This document shows, piece after piece, positions 30,487 to 33,144 of a DNA stretch of 33,144 nucleotides. This DNA is from Candidatus Yanofskyibacteriota bacterium (GTDB lineage: Bacteria; Patescibacteriota; Minisyncoccia; 2-02-FULL-40-12; GWA2-44-9). A model generated the notes under the pieces. That model saw only the letters and a program-made list of their open reading frames with translations, was not told the DNA's origin and searched no databases. Position 1 is the stretch's first letter, and the number at the start of each line of letters is the position of its first letter. The DNA is taken from contig JACPNL010000008.1 of the NCBI GenBank assembly GCA_016185505.1, forward strand, positions 1 through 33,144, in the 5' to 3' direction. Both the position numbers and the translations under genes were made by a program.

Positions 30487-30516
30487 TAAAGAGCGGGTCA
30501 AAAGGAGGGATGCACC

Positions 30517-31128
30517 TTGAAAAAAGTAGTCAAAACTACCTATGCTTGTGAAATTTGCGACTACGAGTACGATACTGCCCAAAGAGCCCTGGAATGCGAA
30601 GAGGGAGGAATTGCCATCCCCGAATTCAAGCAATTTGAAGTAGTAGAGCTTGTCAACTTAAGGCCAGGCGAGATCCTAAGGGTGGAATCCGGATTCGAAT
30701 TTCCTTTTCAGCCGGGATTGAAAGCCGTAATACATGATAATGCTACCGAAAACGCCAATCCTCATCTGTTGCCCCAAAAATACAGCTTGTACTTCTCAAC
30801 GCCCAGAGGACGCCAACTTGGCTCGAGCGTGCCGCGAGAATTTTTGAAAAGAGTTAGGGTAAAGAGCGGATTGACCTGCCCTTTGTGCAAATCTACCGCT
30901 GGTCCCACTCAAACAAAAATTGCGTATGATTATCTTAACTATTCGCCCTTTCTTCCGTTTCTAAGCACGGTCTCAGCGCAAAAGTGCACAAAATGTAACG
31001 TAATGTTTTTCACAGACGCTCAATCCATGAAAACAGAATCACTATTGAGAGAAAAGCTTAGGTCAAATGGCCGATGGCCGATGGCCGATACCAGAAAACT
31101 CGTAAGAGAAGCCGCCTTTCAGTATTAA
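30517..31128 (+). CDS. Hypothetical zinc-ribbon protein (TTG start)
   Basis: 203 aa; YACEICDYEY, LTCPLCKSTAG, CTKCNVMFF; SD AAGGAGG. Confidence 0.7.
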   Translation: MKKVVKTTYACEICDYEYDTAQRALECEEGGIAIPEFKQFEVVELVNLRPGEILRVESGFEFPFQPGLKAVIHDNATENANPHLLPQKYSLYFSTPRGRQLGSSVPREFLKRVRVKSGLTCPLCKSTAGPTQTKIAYDYLNYSPFLPFLSTVSAQKCTKCNVMFFTDAQSMKTESLLREKLRSNGRWPMADTRKLVREAAFQY

Positions 31129-31140
31129 TTCGACCCAAAG

Positions 31141-31162
31141 CCCGCATCAGCGGGTCTTTTTT
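31141..31162 (+). terminator. Rho-independent terminator
   Basis: CCCGC-ATCA-GCGGG-TCTTTTTT. Confidence 0.75.
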
Positions 31163-31388
31163 AATCGCAGAAGCTAGGAAAAAACGGAAAGATAATTTCT
31201 ATATTCACCATATTATGATATATGGGAATGAAGCCAGAAACGGGACAGCCGGTTGTCCCGTTTATCGAAAAAGCAAAAGAAGCGAAAAAGGAAACGCCAA
31301 CGCCAAGGAGCAAAACATTTCTCTCGTTCCAATGGAGCGGAAGGCGTAAAAAATTAATTGACGGTCTCGTGACCACAGCACAAAGCTC

Positions 31389-33144
31389 CTATCGCAACGC
31401 CGCTTTCAATACCTCATCCATCGTCTTTACAAATTCAAATTTCATATCTTTCTTTACGCCTTTCGGTATATCTTCCATATCTTTTTTGTTCTCGAAAGGC
31501 AAAAGCGCTTTCTTCAAACCCGCCCTGTGAGCGGCAAGCACTTTTTCTTTAACGCCGCCTATTTCCAATACTTTTCCGCGCAACGTCACCTCGCCGGTCA
31601 TACAAACCTCTTTCCTGACATACTTTTGTAATAGCATAGACACCAATGCCGTCGTTATGGCGATACCGGCCGAAGGTCCGTCTTTCTTTATTGCTCCGGA
31701 CGGCACGTGAATGTGAATGTCTGTTTTGACCAAGTCCTCTTTGACATTATGTTTTGCCGCGTACGAGCGCGCGAAACTCAATGCCGCTTGCGCCGACTCT
31801 TTCATCACCGAACCCAACTGGCCGGTCAGAAGCAACCGACCCTTGCCCGGAACCCTAGCCACTTCAATAGAAAAAACCTCTCCCCCGACCGGCGTCCAAC
31901 CAAGACCCGTAACCACCCCGACTTCATCCTTTTTCTCGGCGACCTGATGAGTGTATTTGACCGGACCGAGATACTTATGAATATTTTCTTTACCCACAAC
32001 GATCTGTTTTTTGGTGGACGATTCCACTATGTTTTTAGTCACCTTTCTAATAATAGAAGCAAGCTGCCTCTCCAGATCCCTAACTCCGGCTTCGCGAGTG
32101 TGTTTTCTAATGACGTCGAAAAGGGCTGAATCAGTTATATTGAGCGCGCGATTCTTAAGTCCATGTTCTTCGTATAATCTTGGAATAAGGAAATTTTTAG
32201 CGATATGAAATTTCTCCTCTTCCGAGTAACCGGGAAATTCGATTATCTCGAGACGATCCCTTAAAGCGGGCGGAACGGTATCAAGAATATTCGCGGTCGC
32301 GATAAAAAAAACGTCCGACAAGTCAAACGGCACTTCCAGGTAATGGTCGGAAAATGTGTGATTCTGTTGAGGATCAAGCGCTTCAAGAAGCGCCGCCGAC
32401 GGGTCGCCCCTGAAATCCATGCCGATCTTATCTATTTCATCCAGCATAAAAACAGGATTCCTGACTTTAGTGGTATTAACCCCCTGGATTATCCTGCCCG
32501 GCATGGCGCCGACATAAGTCCTTCGGTGGCCGCGGATTTCGGCTTCATCTCTTAATCCACCCAACGACATACGAACGAATTTCCTGCCAAGAGCTCGGGC
32601 GATGGACTGTCCCACCGATGTTTTACCTGTTCCGGGAGGGCCAACTAGGCACAATATCGGTCCCTTGAGCTTGCCAACCTGTTTTTGAACCGCGAGATAC
32701 TCAATTATTCTTTCTTTGACTTTTTCCAAACCGTAGTGATCGGCGTTGAGAATTTTCTCCGCTTCTTTCAGGTCTATTTTTTCTTTCGTTTTCTTTGACC
32801 ACGGCAAGTCAACCATCAAGTCAAGATAGGTGCGAAGATATGAGACCTCGGGATTGAATGGCGGCATTTTGCCTAGACGATGAAGTTCTTTGCTTGCCTT
32901 TTCTTCAACTTCTTTGGGCATTCCCGCAGCGGCTATCTTGTGTTTTATCGTTTCCATTTCGCCTTTCTCGTCATCAACGCCCAATTCTTTCTCTATGCTT
33001 TTGAGCTGCTCCCGCAAAAACAATTCCTTCTGCATCTTGCCGAGTTGTTTTTTGGTTTCCTTGGCGACTTTTTTCTCGGCTTCCAATAATTCCGACTCTC
33101 TGGCCAGATACGTGTTTAGTTGGCGTAAAGCGTCTATCGCGCTC
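31389..33144 (-). CDS. lon: ATP-dependent protease Lon, C-terminal part (N-terminus outside window)
   Basis: CLVGPPGTGKTSVGQSIARALGRKFVRMSLGGLRDEAEIRGHRRTYVGAMPGRIIQ; HVPSGAIKKDGPSAGIAI active site; frame stays open to the window end (AIDALRQLNTYLARESELLEAEKK). Confidence 0.96.
   Translation of the reverse strand, partial: SAIDALRQLNTYLARESELLEAEKKVAKETKKQLGKMQKELFLREQLKSIEKELGVDDEKGEMETIKHKIAAAGMPKEVEEKASKELHRLGKMPPFNPEVSYLRTYLDLMVDLPWSKKTKEKIDLKEAEKILNADHYGLEKVKERIIEYLAVQKQVGKLKGPILCLVGPPGTGKTSVGQSIARALGRKFVRMSLGGLRDEAEIRGHRRTYVGAMPGRIIQGVNTTKVRNPVFMLDEIDKIGMDFRGDPSAALLEALDPQQNHTFSDHYLEVPFDLSDVFFIATANILDTVPPALRDRLEIIEFPGYSEEEKFHIAKNFLIPRLYEEHGLKNRALNITDSALFDVIRKHTREAGVRDLERQLASIIRKVTKNIVESSTKKQIVVGKENIHKYLGPVKYTHQVAEKKDEVGVVTGLGWTPVGGEVFSIEVARVPGKGRLLLTGQLGSVMKESAQAALSFARSYAAKHNVKEDLVKTDIHIHVPSGAIKKDGPSAGIAITTALVSMLLQKYVRKEVCMTGEVTLRGKVLEIGGVKEKVLAAHRAGLKKALLPFENKKDMEDIPKGVKKDMKFEFVKTMDEVLKAALR

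Noticed and set aside
30322-30633. 103-aa minus-strand ORF antisense to the zinc-ribbon gene start
   Set aside because: Built from palindrome arms and the antisense of a supported gene.
31222-31530. Plus-strand 102-aa ORF MGMKPETGQPVVPF...
   Set aside because: Runs into the 3' end of lon antisense; no clear SD; first part could be coding but not supported.
31707-32129. Plus-strand ORFs antisense to lon
   Set aside because: Shadow ORFs; Lon motifs on the minus strand are unambiguous.

Overview
This 33 kb window looks like a Patescibacteria/CPR (Parcubacteria-like) chromosomal segment; that placement is inferred from gene content and style. Nearly all genes are on the minus strand. Recognisable genes: greA start (partial), mrdA/PBP2, mreD, mreC, an S23-type four-helix-bundle protein, mreB, a plus-strand trans-sulfuration PLP enzyme, proS, rseP, pyrF-pyrE-pyrD, frr, holB-like, murG, ogt, a DUF167 protein, a tandem Nudix protein, polX, a half-size MFS protein, a subtilisin-like S8 protease, a broken DedA gene, a type-4-like uracil-DNA glycosylase, an O-antigen ligase, a DUF5674 pair, an amino-acid permease, MgtC and lon (partial). 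No CRISPR array, transposase, rRNA or convincing tRNA was seen. The most unusual signal is structural: many palindromic elements, several of them in-frame inside coding genes. The best case is a 111-bp (37-codon) cloverleaf-shaped inverted repeat present twice, in-frame, in one O-antigen ligase gene. It is open in frame 1 on both strands and has a DnaA-box-like 9-mer in each terminus. A 42-bp double-hairpin repeat sits in-frame in proS, with a relative between greA and mrdA. Other strong candidates: (i) an unlisted 53-aa Arg/Lys-rich gene (23908-24069, minus) with a consensus TTGACA-17-TATAAT promoter, a full AAGGAGGTGA Shine-Dalgarno and a strong terminator; (ii) a palindrome-dense intergenic region (29.7-30.5 kb) with a promoter- and terminator-bounded candidate ncRNA of about 380 nt; (iii) an S23 gene bracketed by a perfect 28-bp inverted repeat inside the mre cluster. 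Coordinates of non-ORF features were counted by hand and may be off by 1-2 nt.
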